Origin: Thermostichus sp047461615
Lineage (GTDB): Bacteria > Cyanobacteriota > Cyanobacteriia > Thermostichales > Thermostichaceae
NCBI RefSeq assembly: GCF_047461615.1
Contig: NZ_JANSHI010000004.1
Location: 62,001 to 126,000 of the forward strand
Reading direction: 5' to 3'
DNA length: 64,000 nucleotides
Shown here: one piece after another, positions 1-8,049 of the stretch
Layout: each line of letters begins with the position of its first letter
How positions within the stretch are numbered: the stretch's first letter is position 1
Program-made: the position numbers and the translations under genes
Notes under the pieces: generated by a model
Seen by the model: only the letters and a program-made list of their open reading frames with translations
Database searches by the model: none
What the model was told of the DNA's origin: nothing

Positions 1-667
1 GGGGGGTGGCAGGGGCGTACCTGTAGGCGCGGGCGGCTTTGCCGTACTCCCGTTGCTCCCAGTAGGCATCGGCCAGGATCTGCCAGTCGGAGGCCGTAAG
101 GGATCCCTCTTGGGCTTGCCGCCAGCGATCCAGGAGGGGGGTTAACCCAGGGGTTTGCGGGTGATGTTGGGCCAAGTCCCGCAGCAGGTCATAGTGGTTG
201 GGATCCTGCTCCAGCAAGTGCTTGAGGGCGCGAGCAGTCAAGGGGTGGGTGGGAAATTGCTGCCGCAGTTGCTCCACCTGGCCTATTCCCCAAAGAGCAT
301 AGGCGGCTACAGGACTGTGGGGGTACTCCTGCAAAATCTTGGGCCACCAGACCCTCTGAGCAGTTTCTCGATCCCCCAGCTTTTCGTAGGCCTGGGCCCT
401 GAGCTTCCAAATCTCATCGGTTAGAACGGGTAGCTTCTCTTCCAAGCCTTGCAAGTCCTCCAGGGCCGCTTGGGCTTGGCCGGCCTGCAAAGCTCTGTAG
501 GCGCGCAAAAAGGCCGCGCCAGCAGTCGAGCTCAGGGGTGCTGGAGGCACTGCTGCCATCTCGACAGGTTCTGCCCAGGTGTAAAAGCCCCAAAGGGCAC
601 CGCTTAGCGCTCCGCCTGCGGCTAAAGCGCCAACAACCCATCGCCGCCAGCGTCCTCGGTTGCTCAT
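1..667 (-). CDS. TPR-type N-terminal part of a probable lytic murein transglycosylase (partial)
   Basis: The reading frame is open from an ATG at 667 down to the window edge, giving 222 codons of an unfinished gene. The N-terminus has a short basic stretch (RGRWRR) and one hydrophobic segment (residues about 10-26), so the protein is probably anchored or exported. The rest is alpha-helical repeats of TPR type, for example the stretch around LRAQAYEKLGD and ILQEYPHSPVAAYALWG. Such repeats form the superhelical N-domain of Slt-type transglycosylases, which cleave peptidoglycan. The catalytic SLT domain would lie beyond the window, so the enzyme call is inference from family resemblance; a plain TPR protein is the alternative. 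Confidence 0.55.
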   Translation of the reverse strand, partial: MSNRGRWRRWVVGALAAGGALSGALWGFYTWAEPVEMAAVPPAPLSSTAGAAFLRAYRALQAGQAQAALEDLQGLEEKLPVLTDEIWKLRAQAYEKLGDRETAQRVWWPKILQEYPHSPVAAYALWGIGQVEQLRQQFPTHPLTARALKHLLEQDPNHYDLLRDLAQHHPQTPGLTPLLDRWRQAQEGSLTASDWQILADAYWEQREYGKAARAYRYAPATP

Positions 668-736
668 TGGGATCCCCATGCCTTTACGATACTCAACGGC
701 AAAGTCTCGAGCTCCTTACCGGCTGGGAGCCGGTCC

Positions 737-2668
737 TCAAGGGGAAGCGCTCCAGTTTTTGATCGCAACTGGCTCGATGGGCTCTGCCAGGGGAAACCCC
801 AGGATCTGGGCATAGAAGTAAAGCTCTGCCTCCAGGGCCCGTTTGAGGTTGGCTGCCTGGCGAAAGCCGTGCTGCTCTCCAGCAAAAGGCACGTAGGCCA
901 CTGGGATCCCTTTGGCCTGTAGGGCAGCCACCATCCTCTCCGCCTGGTTGGGAGGGACGATGGCGTCTTCCAGGCCCTGAAAGAAGATAACCGGGCAATT
1001 GAGGTCCTCTAGGTGGTAGATGGGAGAGCGTTCCCGGTAGAGATCCTGCCGCTCCGGGTAAGGGCCGATGAGGCTGTCGAGGTAGTGCGACTCGAACTTG
1101 TGGGTCTCTTTGGCCAAAGCTTCCAGGTCGCTGATGCCATAGTAGCTAGCGCCGGCCTTAAAGACGTTGTGAAACGTCAAAGCCGCCAGGGTGGTATAGC
1201 CGCCAGCGCTGCCGCCGCGAATGAGCAATCGCTCCCCGTCCACCCGGCCTTGTTGGGCCAGAAACTTGGCCCCAGCGATGCAATCTTCCACGTCCACCCG
1301 GCCCCATTGGCCCTTGAGGGCCTCCCGATAGGCCCGTCCATAGCCGCTGCTGCCGCGGTAGTTGACATCCAAAACGGCAATCCCGCGACTGGTCCAGTAC
1401 TGGATCCCGAGATCGAGTACAGCTGGCGTTGCCCCTGTGGGCCCACCGTGGCTTTTGACCAAAAGAGGCGGCTTCTCGCCGGCAGAGGCCACGAAGTCGG
1501 GGTTCTTGGGAGGATAGAAGAAGCCGTAGGCCACTGCCCCGCCTGAGGTGGGAAAGGCGATGGGCTCGGGGATCGACAAATACTCTGGATCGACTGCCAC
1601 ATGGCTGGAGCGGGCCACCACCTCCAGCTGTCCAGACGGCAAATGCAAGCAGACTAGGGCAGGGGCTTCGCTAGGGGAGGCGGCCAGAAAGGCAGCTTTT
1701 TCGCCGCTAACTTGGAGGTTGTGCAGCTCGGTGTAGGACAAGGGGATCTCCTGAAGCTCTCCTGAACGGGGATCCAAAAGCGCCAGGTGGCAGAGCCCCT
1801 CTTGGCGATAGATGGCCAGGATCCGCCCGTCCTCACAAAAGCCGTAAGTGCTCAAGCCAAACACCCACTGGGGTTCTCCAAACTCGGCTTCCATAGGGCA
1901 GAGGGGAAGGGGGCCCTGGGGATCCCAGCGGTAGAGGTTCCACCAGCCGCTGCGGTCAGAAACCAAGTAAAGCTCCCCCTGCGGTGACCACTGGGGCTGG
2001 AAGATGGACTCAGCCGGGCCGCCGGCCAGTTTCTGGGGCTCTCCCAAACTGCCGTCGGGGGCAACCTCAGCCCGCCACAGCTCCGTGCCGTCCCAGGGCA
2101 TCTGGGGGTGATCCCAGGTCAGCCACACCAGGGCTTGACCGTCTGGGCTGAGCCGCGGGCTGGCGTAGAAATCGTGGCCCCCGGCCAAAACCTGCTGAGC
2201 TCCGCTTTCAAGGTCAATGGCAACCAGCGTGTTTTCTGGCTCTCCCTGGCGGCTATGATCCTCGCGCACACAGAGAATGCGCCGGTGCCTCCTGTCCACC
2301 ACCCCGTCGGCATAGCGGTAGGGGCCAGCTTCGGTGAGGGGCCGGATCTCCTCCCCTGGGGACAGGTAGTACAGCCGTTGATCGGCAAAGTTGCAGAAAT
2401 ACACCACTCCCTCAGAGACCCAGTAGGCGCCGCCACCGTACTCGTGGACTCGCGTGCGCACGTTAAAAGGCTCCGGTGTCAGCTCCTCCACCTTTCCGTT
2501 AGCCAAGCGCCGCCTCAGGACGTTGCGTCCTTTTTCCTGGGGCCGGCCCTCGATCCAGTAGAGATCCTGCCCTTCCCAGACCGGTTGTCCCAGGCGCAGG
2601 GATCCGGCTACCACCAAATCCGCGCTAATCGGGGACCGCCAGGATCCATAGCCAGCCTGTTGCACCAT
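737..2668 (-). CDS. S9-family serine peptidase (prolyl oligopeptidase / acylaminoacyl peptidase type)
   Basis: This is a 643-residue protein with an N-terminal beta-propeller-like half (residues about 20-370) and a C-terminal alpha/beta-hydrolase domain (about 400-630). The nucleophile motif GGSAGGY puts the catalytic serine at Ser487, the acid at Asp568 in GLEDAIVPP, and the histidine at His600 in GEQHGF. These follow the Ser-Asp-His order of family S9. No signal peptide is visible, so it is likely cytoplasmic and probably degrades short or N-terminally blocked peptides. Length and architecture are normal for cyanobacterial S9C-type enzymes. It stands alone, 69 bp downstream of the start of the transglycosylase-like gene on the same strand. 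Confidence 0.9.
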   Translation of the reverse strand: MVQQAGYGSWRSPISADLVVAGSLRLGQPVWEGQDLYWIEGRPQEKGRNVLRRRLANGKVEELTPEPFNVRTRVHEYGGGAYWVSEGVVYFCNFADQRLYYLSPGEEIRPLTEAGPYRYADGVVDRRHRRILCVREDHSRQGEPENTLVAIDLESGAQQVLAGGHDFYASPRLSPDGQALVWLTWDHPQMPWDGTELWRAEVAPDGSLGEPQKLAGGPAESIFQPQWSPQGELYLVSDRSGWWNLYRWDPQGPLPLCPMEAEFGEPQWVFGLSTYGFCEDGRILAIYRQEGLCHLALLDPRSGELQEIPLSYTELHNLQVSGEKAAFLAASPSEAPALVCLHLPSGQLEVVARSSHVAVDPEYLSIPEPIAFPTSGGAVAYGFFYPPKNPDFVASAGEKPPLLVKSHGGPTGATPAVLDLGIQYWTSRGIAVLDVNYRGSSGYGRAYREALKGQWGRVDVEDCIAGAKFLAQQGRVDGERLLIRGGSAGGYTTLAALTFHNVFKAGASYYGISDLEALAKETHKFESHYLDSLIGPYPERQDLYRERSPIYHLEDLNCPVIFFQGLEDAIVPPNQAERMVAALQAKGIPVAYVPFAGEQHGFRQAANLKRALEAELYFYAQILGFPLAEPIEPVAIKNWSASP

Positions 2669-2976
2669 TTCTGCTCTGATCCAGGTCGATGCCTTCTTTT
2701 TCTACCATCCCGCCAGAGAGAAGGATCTCCACAGCCGTGACTTCCCCCCGAGCTGCAGGTACCTAGCCCTCAGCGTCGCCTAGGCAAAATGCCTGCCAGA
2801 AAAGACGCACCGGCAAGCGTACTAGCCAAGCTAGTCCAGGTCAAAGCAGGATGCTCGTTGTGCCCCAAAGCACCGTTTGCGCTACGCAAACGCAAGGGAT
2901 CCCTGCAAGAGGGAGTATTCTACTGCTCCCGCAGGCAGAAATCTGTCAGGATCGAGCAAGAGAGAATCTCACGCCC
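2669..2976. other. Intergenic region between the divergent S9 peptidase and selU
   Basis: This 308-bp stretch separates two divergently transcribed genes, so both promoters should lie here. I see no convincing sigma-70 box pair and no credible small gene. An ATG at 2851 is in frame with the downstream gene, but the residues it would add (about 42) do not look like part of the rhodanese fold. A small perfect inverted repeat lies at 2821-2835. Confidence 0.4.
2821..2835. repeat. Short inverted repeat upstream of selU
   Basis: ACTAGC and GCTAGT form a perfect 6-bp inverted repeat with a 3-base spacer (CAA). It is not followed by a T run, so it is not an obvious terminator. It could be an operator for a dimeric regulator or a chance hairpin. 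Confidence 0.3.
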
Positions 2977-4092
2977 GTGGCTGCTCCCATTCACGTCACC
3001 GCCGAGCCCTGGCTGCACACCTACAGCGAGATTATCGACGTGCGCTCGCCAGTAGAGTATGCTGAAGACCATTGGCCAGGGGCCATTAACCTGCCTGTGC
3101 TCGACGATGCGGAACGGGCGGAGGTGGGCACGCTCTACAAGCAGGTGGATCCCTTCACAGCCCGCAAGCGGGGGGCCAGCCTGGTGGCCCAGAACATCGC
3201 CCGTCACCTGCAAACCCACTTTGCTGACAAGGACCGGGACTACCACCCCCTGATCTACTGCTGGCGGGGAGGACAGCGTTCGGCCAGCTTGGCCTTGGTG
3301 TTGTCCCAGGTGGGCTGGCAAGTAACTGTCTTGCAAGGCGGATACAAAACCTACCGCGCCTGGGTGCGTCGGCAACTGCAGACCTTGCCCCAGCAATTTA
3401 CCTACCGAGTGCTCTGTGGGCCAACGGGGAGCGGCAAAACCTTGTTGCTCCACTATCTCCATCAGCAGGGGGCCCAAGTCCTGGATCTGGAAGAGCTGGC
3501 CTGCCATCGGGGATCCCTTCTGGGGGCCGAGTGGGGGAGGCCCCAGCCCAGCCAGAAGAGCTTTGAAAGCCAGTTGGTCCAGGTCTTCCTCAAGTGGGAT
3601 CCCGCCAAGCCAGTTTGGGTGGAGGCAGAGAGTGCCAAAGTGGGCCAACTCCACCTGCCCCCTGCCCTTTGGCAAGCCCTCACCCAAGCCGACTGCATCG
3701 AGGTGCAGTTGCCCCTAGAGGAGCGCGTGAAGGGGTTGATTGCCCACTATCCCCACTGGATAGCCCATCCCCAGGCGCTCAAGGAGAAGTTGCTGCCCCT
3801 AAAAGCCCGCTATGGCCGAGCGCGTCTGCAGCGCTGGTTTGAGCTCATCGACGCCCAAGACTGGCCGCAGTTTGTCCGGGAGCTGCTGCTGCAGCACTAC
3901 GACCCCACCTACCAGCACGGCCTACAGTGGAACTTCAATCGTATTCGGGCTCGGCTTGAGCTGCCTGACCTCTCCGAGACCACCCTTAAGAAGGCTGCCA
4001 CCTACCTCCTCGAGGGGCAGTTTGAGGTTGGCCTGACGGGGATCCCTGCACTTCAATCTCCCAGCCCGCCTCTAGCCTGGATATTAAGATAA
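2977..4092 (+). CDS. selU: tRNA 2-selenouridine synthase (SelU/MnmH)
   Basis: The protein joins an N-terminal rhodanese domain to a C-terminal P-loop domain, the arrangement of SelU/MnmH (YbbB). This enzyme replaces sulfur by selenium, through a geranylated intermediate, in the wobble 2-thiouridine of tRNAs for Lys, Glu and Gln. The rhodanese catalytic cysteine lies in YCWRGGQRS (codon at 3259, residue 95 from this start), and the Walker A motif GPTGSGKT begins at 3418. I chose the in-frame GTG at 2977 because the conserved fold starts just after it (IHVTAEPWLH); an ATG at 2851 would add about 42 poorly conserved residues. Selenium donor synthesis (SelD) is not encoded in this window. Confidence 0.88.
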   Translation: MAAPIHVTAEPWLHTYSEIIDVRSPVEYAEDHWPGAINLPVLDDAERAEVGTLYKQVDPFTARKRGASLVAQNIARHLQTHFADKDRDYHPLIYCWRGGQRSASLALVLSQVGWQVTVLQGGYKTYRAWVRRQLQTLPQQFTYRVLCGPTGSGKTLLLHYLHQQGAQVLDLEELACHRGSLLGAEWGRPQPSQKSFESQLVQVFLKWDPAKPVWVEAESAKVGQLHLPPALWQALTQADCIEVQLPLEERVKGLIAHYPHWIAHPQALKEKLLPLKARYGRARLQRWFELIDAQDWPQFVRELLLQHYDPTYQHGLQWNFNRIRARLELPDLSETTLKKAATYLLEGQFEVGLTGIPALQSPSPPLAWILR

Positions 4093-4189
4093 GCAAATCA
4101 GCACCCAAAGAATTGTCTGGGCCTGAGCCTCAAGGGAGGCTTGCAGTTGGTGCAGAAGTCTCCAGGGTGCCCCTCTAGGTTTAGCAGGA

Positions 4190-5473
4190 GTGCATGTGAG
4201 GAAAGTCGGGCAGCTCCAGTCAGCGCAGCGACGCAACTTAGGCGTCCTGTTCGTAGCCGGCTGGCTCTTTTGGGCCAGTTTGTCCTCGCTGATACCCACC
4301 CTGCCCCTCTATGTCCGGGATGCCGGCGGCACTAGCCAACAGGTGGGCTTGGTGATGGGATCCTTCTCCGTTGGGCTGCTAGCCTTTCGGCCTTGGTTGG
4401 GGCGCCTGGCAGATGGCTACAGCCGTCAGATTGTGCTTCTTATCGGCATGGGGGCAGCAGCAGTGGCTCCCTTGGGGTATTGGCTTTCGGACTGGATCCC
4501 ATGGGTAGCGCTGGTGCGGGCCTTCCATGGAATTAGCATTGCTGCTTTCGCCACTGCCTACGTGGCTCTGGTCGCGGATCTTGCCCCCGAGGAAAGACGC
4601 GGCGAGATCCTAAGCTTCATGAGTTTGGTCAATCCTCTGGGTATTGCCATTGGCCCCGCTTTGGGGGGCTTTTTGCAGGAACTGGCTGGCTATGGGCCCC
4701 TATTTTTCTTCGCCGCTTTGCTGGGAGGGGTGGGCTTTCTCTGTACCTGCGCCGTCCAAGAGCAGCGGCGGGAACAAGGGGGATCCCTGGCCTGCAAGGG
4801 GGCCTTCTGGAGCCTTTTGCTTCACCCGAAGGTGTGCTCCCTCACGGGAGTGATGCTGCTGGTGGGGTTGGCCTTCGGCACCCACACAACTTTTGTGTCT
4901 CTGTTAATGCAGGAGGCTGGAGTTCCCTTGAATCCAGGTCTTTTCTACACGGCCGTGGCCTTTGCCAGCTTTGGCGTGCGCCTGCTCACGGGTCCCGCTT
5001 CCGATTGCTACGGGCGGGGGCCATTTATCGCTCTTAGCTTGGCCACCTATGCGCTGGTTATGGGAGTGCTGCTTGTAGCCAACAGCGCTTGGGCCTTTCT
5101 GGCTGCTGGGATTGGGGTGGGATCGAGCTTTGGCACCCTGATCCCGCTCATCTCTGCCCTTGTAGCCGACCGCTCTGAGCCAGCAGAGCGCGGGCGCCTG
5201 TTTAGCCTGGTGATGTGTGGGTTTGACTTGGGCGTGGGCCTGGCAGGGCCTCTTCTCGGCACCCTGGCGGTTGGGTCTAGCTATCGAATCCCGTTTGGCT
5301 ACGCCGCTCTCCTGGCCTTTGCCTCTTGGGTCTGTTTTGTCTGCTTCTGCAACGGCAAGCTGGTCTCCTCCCTGCGCTTTGCTCTAGGCTGGGAGCCGGA
5401 TCGCTACAGGTGGCAAGACAAGTCCCCTCAGCGGGATCCCGCTAACTTTCCCTCGCCTCTTGCCCTATCCTAA
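4190..5473 (+). CDS. MFS transporter, multidrug-exporter type
   Basis: This 427-residue membrane protein has about twelve hydrophobic segments and the loop 2-3 signature of the major facilitator superfamily (GRLADGYSRQ, about residues 74-83). The resemblance is to sugar/drug:H+ antiporters of the YfcJ/YajR kind, with the N-terminal sequence TLPLYVRDAG typical of this group. Its substrate cannot be read from the sequence. The start is well supported: AGGAG lies five bases before the ATG at 4190. It is followed 29 bp later by the spoIID-like gene on the same strand, so the two may be co-transcribed. Confidence 0.85.
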   Translation: MHVRKVGQLQSAQRRNLGVLFVAGWLFWASLSSLIPTLPLYVRDAGGTSQQVGLVMGSFSVGLLAFRPWLGRLADGYSRQIVLLIGMGAAAVAPLGYWLSDWIPWVALVRAFHGISIAAFATAYVALVADLAPEERRGEILSFMSLVNPLGIAIGPALGGFLQELAGYGPLFFFAALLGGVGFLCTCAVQEQRREQGGSLACKGAFWSLLLHPKVCSLTGVMLLVGLAFGTHTTFVSLLMQEAGVPLNPGLFYTAVAFASFGVRLLTGPASDCYGRGPFIALSLATYALVMGVLLVANSAWAFLAAGIGVGSSFGTLIPLISALVADRSEPAERGRLFSLVMCGFDLGVGLAGPLLGTLAVGSSYRIPFGYAALLAFASWVCFVCFCNGKLVSSLRFALGWEPDRYRWQDKSPQRDPANFPSPLALS

Positions 5474-5502
5474 GCTGAGGTGGCTGGAGAAACCCTAGCT
5501 AG

Positions 5503-6339
5503 ATGAAAGCACGGCGTTGGCTTGCCTTCCTCGGATCCCTGCTGCTGGGCCTCTGGGGGGAAGAGGTGGAAGGCGCTTGGGCGGTAACGGTGCGGGTTCA
5601 GTTGGCTGATACCACCACTCCTTTGGTGGTGGGGGTTTCTCTGCCTGCCCGGCTGACCAATGGTCGCGGAGAGGTGTTGGCAGATCTGCCGCCCCTACGG
5701 GGGTTTTGGGCCCGCCCCAGCCGCCGGGGAGTACACCTGCACGAGGCTGTGAGCCCAGTGCTGTTCATCGAGCCGCCGGAGGGGGGTCTTGTGGCAGTCA
5801 ACGGCCGTTGGTATTCCGGCAAGGTGCTCTTGATGGGCTACAACCGCGTGCAAGCCATCAATTACGTTCACCTCGAGGACTATGTGGCCAGTGTAGTGGA
5901 AGCTGAGATGGGAGCCCGCTTCTTGCCGGAGGCCCTGAAGGCGCAGGCGGTAGCTGCTCGCACTTATGTCCTCTACCACCGCAATTCCCGGCGCTGGTTT
6001 GATGTGTTTAGCGACACCCGCTCCCAGGTGTACCGCGGCCTCTCGCAGCGCTCGGCAGCCGCCCTAGAGGCAACACGGGCTACCCGCGGCGTGGTCTTGG
6101 TATATGGAGGAAAGTTTGTCAATGCCATGTACAGCGCCAGTGCCGGAAGCCGAACTGTGGGAGTGGACGGGATCCCTTACCTGCAGAGCCTGCCGGACTT
6201 TAGTCCCTACCCCAAGTTTGGCCATGGCATTGGCATGAGCCAGTGGGGTGCCCAGGAATTGGCCCGCCGGGGCTGGAGCTACCGCCAAATTTTGGCCTAC
6301 TACTACCCAGGCGTTAGACTTGCCCGCTTGCCAGACTAA
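5503..6339 (+). CDS. SpoIID/LytB-domain protein, unusually short
   Basis: The 278-residue protein begins with a likely signal peptide (residues 1-26, cut near EGAWA) and contains the SpoIID core (YVHLEDYVASVVEAEM, then KAQAVAARTYVLYH) and the C-terminal signature FGHGIGMSQWGA. SpoIID-type proteins act on peptidoglycan in the cell envelope; the sporulation version is a transglycosylase acting on denuded glycan. Here the segment between PYLQSLPDF and the GHGxGMSQWGA motif is only a few residues, whereas relatives that I recall have roughly a hundred residues there. This looks like an in-frame internal deletion, though a naturally short subfamily is possible. Confidence 0.82.
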   Translation: MKARRWLAFLGSLLLGLWGEEVEGAWAVTVRVQLADTTTPLVVGVSLPARLTNGRGEVLADLPPLRGFWARPSRRGVHLHEAVSPVLFIEPPEGGLVAVNGRWYSGKVLLMGYNRVQAINYVHLEDYVASVVEAEMGARFLPEALKAQAVAARTYVLYHRNSRRWFDVFSDTRSQVYRGLSQRSAAALEATRATRGVVLVYGGKFVNAMYSASAGSRTVGVDGIPYLQSLPDFSPYPKFGHGIGMSQWGAQELARRGWSYRQILAYYYPGVRLARLPD

Positions 6340-6374
6340 GACGTTCCTTGAGGTCTTTTGAGGGAAGGGGGGAA

Positions 6375-7472
6375 ATGCCGCAGAATAGGGATGGCTATCC
6401 CCGCTTAAGTTTGCTTGCGCACCTCACCATGAACGAAACGACTTCCTACGATCCAGCCACAGCGGCCCCTGCTGGGGATCCTGCTGCTCCCAAAACTGCC
6501 GCGGGCTCTGAAAAGGGATCCCTTGGCCGCCGTCTCCGCCAATTGCTGGGCATGAAGGGGGCGGAGGTAGAGTCTCGCTCCGTCTGGCAAGTCCACCTGC
6601 AACTGATGAAGCCGGTTACCTGGATCCCGTTGATGTGGGGCTTGATCCCAGGAGCGGCTTCCTCTGGCCACTTCACCTGGACTTGGGAGAACGTGGCGCT
6701 AGTCTTGGCGGGCATGGTCCTAGCCGGCCCTCTGATGGCAGGTTACACGCAAACTCTGAACGAGTACTATGACCGCGACATCGACGCCATCAACGAGCCC
6801 TACCGCCCCATCCCTTCCGGGGCCATTTCCCTGCGGCGGGTGGTCATCCAAATCTGGGTGCTGCTGATCCTGGGGCTGGCGCTGGCCTATGCCCTCGACT
6901 GGTATACTGGCCACCCCTTCCCGGTGATTACCGGCATTGCCCTGGGGGGAGCCTTGCTGGCCTACATCTACTCGGCGCCGCCCCTGAAGCTGAAGCGCAA
7001 CGGCTGGCTGGGCAACTACGCCCTGGGCGCTAGTTACATCGCCCTGCCCTGGTGGACGGGCCACGCTCTATTTGGTGAGCTGAACTGGACGGTCTGCATC
7101 CTAACCCTCCTCTACAGCTTGGCGGGCCTGGGGATTGCCGTGGTCAACGACTTCAAGAGCATGGAGGGGGATCGGCAGTTTGGCCTGGCCTCGCTGCCGG
7201 TGATGTTTGGCGCCATGGGGGCAGCCTGGATCGCGGCGCTGATGATCGACCTGTTTCAGCTTGGCATGGCCGCGTTTTTGCTGGGAGCTGGTCTAAAGCT
7301 CTACGCCGCGGTTTTGGTGCTGCTCATTCTCCCCCAGATCACCTTCCAAGACATGTACCTGCTGCGGGATCCGCTGAAGAACGACGTGAAATACCAGGCC
7401 AGCGCTCAGCCTTTTTTGGTGTTGGGCATGCTGGTGGTGGGACTGGCGTTGGGCCGCTCAGGGCTGTGGTAG
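6375..7472 (+). CDS. chlG: Chlorophyll synthase ChlG
   Basis: ChlG is a membrane prenyltransferase of the UbiA family that esterifies chlorophyllide a with phytyl (or geranylgeranyl) diphosphate, the last step of chlorophyll a synthesis. The diagnostic Mg-diphosphate motif reads NEYYDRDIDAINEPYRPIPSG-like (about 6758-6820), with the second Asp-rich loop VVNDFKSMEGDRQ downstream. Eight to nine hydrophobic segments follow. I chose ATG 6375 because the purine-rich GGAAGGGGGG lies directly before it; ATG 6429 would give 347 residues, closer to the usual 320-350, and TTG 6348 is a third option. The N-terminal 50 residues are low-complexity and cytoplasmic. It starts 36 bp after the SpoIID gene. 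Confidence 0.93.
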   Translation: MPQNRDGYPRLSLLAHLTMNETTSYDPATAAPAGDPAAPKTAAGSEKGSLGRRLRQLLGMKGAEVESRSVWQVHLQLMKPVTWIPLMWGLIPGAASSGHFTWTWENVALVLAGMVLAGPLMAGYTQTLNEYYDRDIDAINEPYRPIPSGAISLRRVVIQIWVLLILGLALAYALDWYTGHPFPVITGIALGGALLAYIYSAPPLKLKRNGWLGNYALGASYIALPWWTGHALFGELNWTVCILTLLYSLAGLGIAVVNDFKSMEGDRQFGLASLPVMFGAMGAAWIAALMIDLFQLGMAAFLLGAGLKLYAAVLVLLILPQITFQDMYLLRDPLKNDVKYQASAQPFLVLGMLVVGLALGRSGLW

Positions 7473-7608
7473 TCAAGCCAAGGTGCCCATTCTGGCAACC
7501 GAGGTGACGGTTTCTGCCCTAGATTGCCCCCGCTGTCTGGGCCAAGATCAAGCCAGGGATCCCGCTGGGATGAACAGTGGGATGGCCCCAGGCCAAAGGA
7601 GGTGTTCG

Positions 7609-8049
7609 ATGAAGCTGTTTCTTCCCCTCCAACTTAGCCTGAGCCTGGCTTTGCTCTTGGGGACTGGCGCTCCTGCCCAGGCACAGCGGATTGTTACCGA
7701 CGAGCGTGGGATTGTGGTTGAACCCAGCCCAGGTGGCCTGCTCATTCCCAACCAGCCGCTTTTTGCTCCGATCCCACCCGGGAGAGTTCCTTTTTCCATC
7801 GATGCAGAGGGCCAAGTGGTCTCTGCCCCTGGCTATCGCTGCAGTGCCGCTACCGCTGCCGACAACTCTCCCATCCTCTGCCGATCCCAGTTCAACCCTA
7901 GCGAGGTGGTGGTGTACGAGCGGGATGGCCGCCCCAACACCTTCTTTGCCGACAACGTGAACCGGCCCACCGGCAGCGGCCTGCGGATTCTGCCCAACCC
8001 TGGGCCAGGGCAGTCCTCCGGTAGTGGCCTACGCATTATCCTCAACTAA
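7609..8049 (+). CDS. Small secreted protein of unknown function
   Basis: This 146-residue protein has a clear signal peptide (MKLFLPLQLSLSLALLLG, cleavage probably after AQAQ, residues 20-24). The mature part is Pro/Gly-rich, holds two cysteines (YRCSAATAADNSPILC) that could form a disulfide, and ends with a duplicated element, SGLRILPNPGPG then SGSGLRIILN. I recognise no family. The start is supported by AGGAGGTG six bases before ATG 7609; the frame is open further upstream without supporting features. Its last codons overlap the end of the convergent transporter gene by 8 bp. Confidence 0.65.
   Translation: MKLFLPLQLSLSLALLLGTGAPAQAQRIVTDERGIVVEPSPGGLLIPNQPLFAPIPPGRVPFSIDAEGQVVSAPGYRCSAATAADNSPILCRSQFNPSEVVVYERDGRPNTFFADNVNRPTGSGLRILPNPGPGQSSGSGLRIILN

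Noticed and set aside
2108..2740. Plus-strand open frame opposite the S9 peptidase
   Set aside because: No ribosome-binding site or motif; complement of a proven gene.
2920..3687. Minus-strand open frame of 255 codons over selU
   Set aside because: Antisense shadow of a gene with a clear rhodanese and P-loop; high-GC genomes give such frames.
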